A stretch of 6,008 bases of DNA from Calditrichota bacterium. GTDB lineage: Bacteria > Calditrichota > Calditrichia > RBG-13-44-9 > J075. The DNA lies in assembly GCA_003695285.1 (NCBI GenBank), contig RFIL01000178.1:1-6008 (forward strand), given 5' to 3'. The stretch's first letter is position 1. Every line of letters begins with the position of its first letter. The position numbers were made by a program, and so were the translations under genes. Below the pieces are notes generated by a model. The model was given only the letters and a program-made list of their open reading frames with translations. It did no database searches and was not told where the DNA came from. Below, one piece after another: positions 5,468-6,008 of the stretch.

Positions 5468-6008
5468 ATGAAAACCATCAATATTTCCTTGAATGCGGAA
5501 GGAAAGAAACAATTCCAGGATTCCCTTTCCCGGCTAAACAGTGAGGGGATTATCTCTCGCATCTGGAAACATGATCACACCGTGTGGAAAGAAGACCCCA
5601 CGGAAATTAGCAATCGCCTGGGTTGGCTGCATTGTTATGAAACAATGTCCTCGCATCTTTCGGAAATAGAATCATTTGTCAATGAGGTTCGCGCAGCAGG
5701 GTATACCCATGCTCTTTTGTTAGGTATGGGAGGCTCTAGTTTAGCCCCGGAAATTATGAGATTTATTTTTGGAGTAAAGAAGGGTTATCTGGAGCTCTCG
5801 GTGCTGGACAGTACCGATCCTGCCGCGGTTCTGGAAAAACAACAGGGATTAAATCCTGAAAAGACTCTGATAGTTGTTTCGACGAAATCCGGAGGAACCA
5901 TTGAAACGCTCTCTTTTATGAAATATTTCTACAACGTATTTCTCAAAACTCTGGGATCTGAAAACGTTGGTGAACATTTTGTAGCGATTACTGATCCCGG
6001 GAGTCGAC
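5468..6008 (+). CDS. pgi: Glucose-6-phosphate isomerase, 5' part (runs off the window)
   Basis: The frame is open from an ATG pair at 5465/5468 to the window end, giving 180 visible residues of a longer protein. GAGGG (5459-5463) suits 5468 slightly better than 5465; an in-frame stop at 5411 excludes a longer start. The visible part holds the N-terminal helical region, the sugar-isomerase strand LLLGMGGSSLAPE (83-95), SVLDSTDPAAV (111-121) and the phosphate-binding loop STKSGGTIET (138-147). The enzyme interconverts glucose 6-phosphate and fructose 6-phosphate. GMGGSSLAPE and STKSGGTIET are closer to the isomerase half of bifunctional transaldolase/phosphoglucose isomerases than to the usual SKTFTT-type enzyme. 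No transaldolase part precedes it here. The catalytic glutamate and the C-terminal half lie outside the window. It starts 71 bases after the SDR gene without a clear terminator. Confidence 0.8.
   Translation, partial: MKTINISLNAEGKKQFQDSLSRLNSEGIISRIWKHDHTVWKEDPTEISNRLGWLHCYETMSSHLSEIESFVNEVRAAGYTHALLLGMGGSSLAPEIMRFIFGVKKGYLELSVLDSTDPAAVLEKQQGLNPEKTLIVVSTKSGGTIETLSFMKYFYNVFLKTLGSENVGEHFVAITDPGSR

Noticed and set aside
6003..6008. The window ends exactly in GTCGAC, a SalI site
   Set aside because: It may be a clone or fragment boundary or chance. The reading frame is continuous into it, so it says nothing about biology.

Overview
The window reads as bacterial chromosome of moderate GC content, roughly mid-40s percent by eye. 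It is gene-dense, and every supported gene lies on the + strand. Strong Shine-Dalgarno sequences (AAGGAGG-type) precede several genes. These argue against typical Bacteroidota, which mostly lack them. No marker gene fixes the taxon. The gene set would fit a Calditrichota-like or other sulfur-metabolising anaerobe or microaerophile, but that is a guess.

Region 1 (1-3570) is a sulfide/sulfane-sulfur operon. A leader holds a candidate promoter with a near-perfect 20-bp dyad placed between its -35 and -10 boxes, the position MerR regulators use. Then follow a MerR-family regulator with an unusual cysteine-rich C-terminal half (157-615), a two-cysteine sulfide:quinone oxidoreductase (650-1882), a DUF1641 protein (1885-2622), a single-cysteine TusE/DsrC-family sulfur carrier (2626-2943) and a DsrE2-type sulfur-transfer protein (3022-3501). 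The last three junctions are 2, 3 and 78 bases. A strong hairpin sits in the 78-base gap before dsrE2, and a clear intrinsic terminator follows dsrE2. The likely logic is this: the regulator senses sulfide or persulfide, SQR oxidises sulfide at the membrane and passes electrons to quinone, and the TusE-like and DsrE2 proteins carry the sulfane sulfur as protein persulfides. DUF1641 is probably an accessory partner of SQR.

Region 2 (3571-6008) looks like unrelated housekeeping or accessory metabolism. A 160-base gap with one candidate promoter leads to a DUF72 protein (3731-4588), then a classical short-chain dehydrogenase/reductase (4623-5396). After a 71-base gap comes the 5' part of a glucose-6-phosphate isomerase (from 5468), cut by the window end. 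Its sequence resembles the isomerase half of the transaldolase/phosphoglucose-isomerase fusion proteins, but here it starts as its own gene.

No tRNA, rRNA, CRISPR array, insertion sequence or tandem repeat was seen. No gap exceeds 300 bases. The most rewarding part is the first operon, especially the cysteine-rich MerR protein with its putative operator, and DUF1641 placed between SQR and the sulfur carriers.
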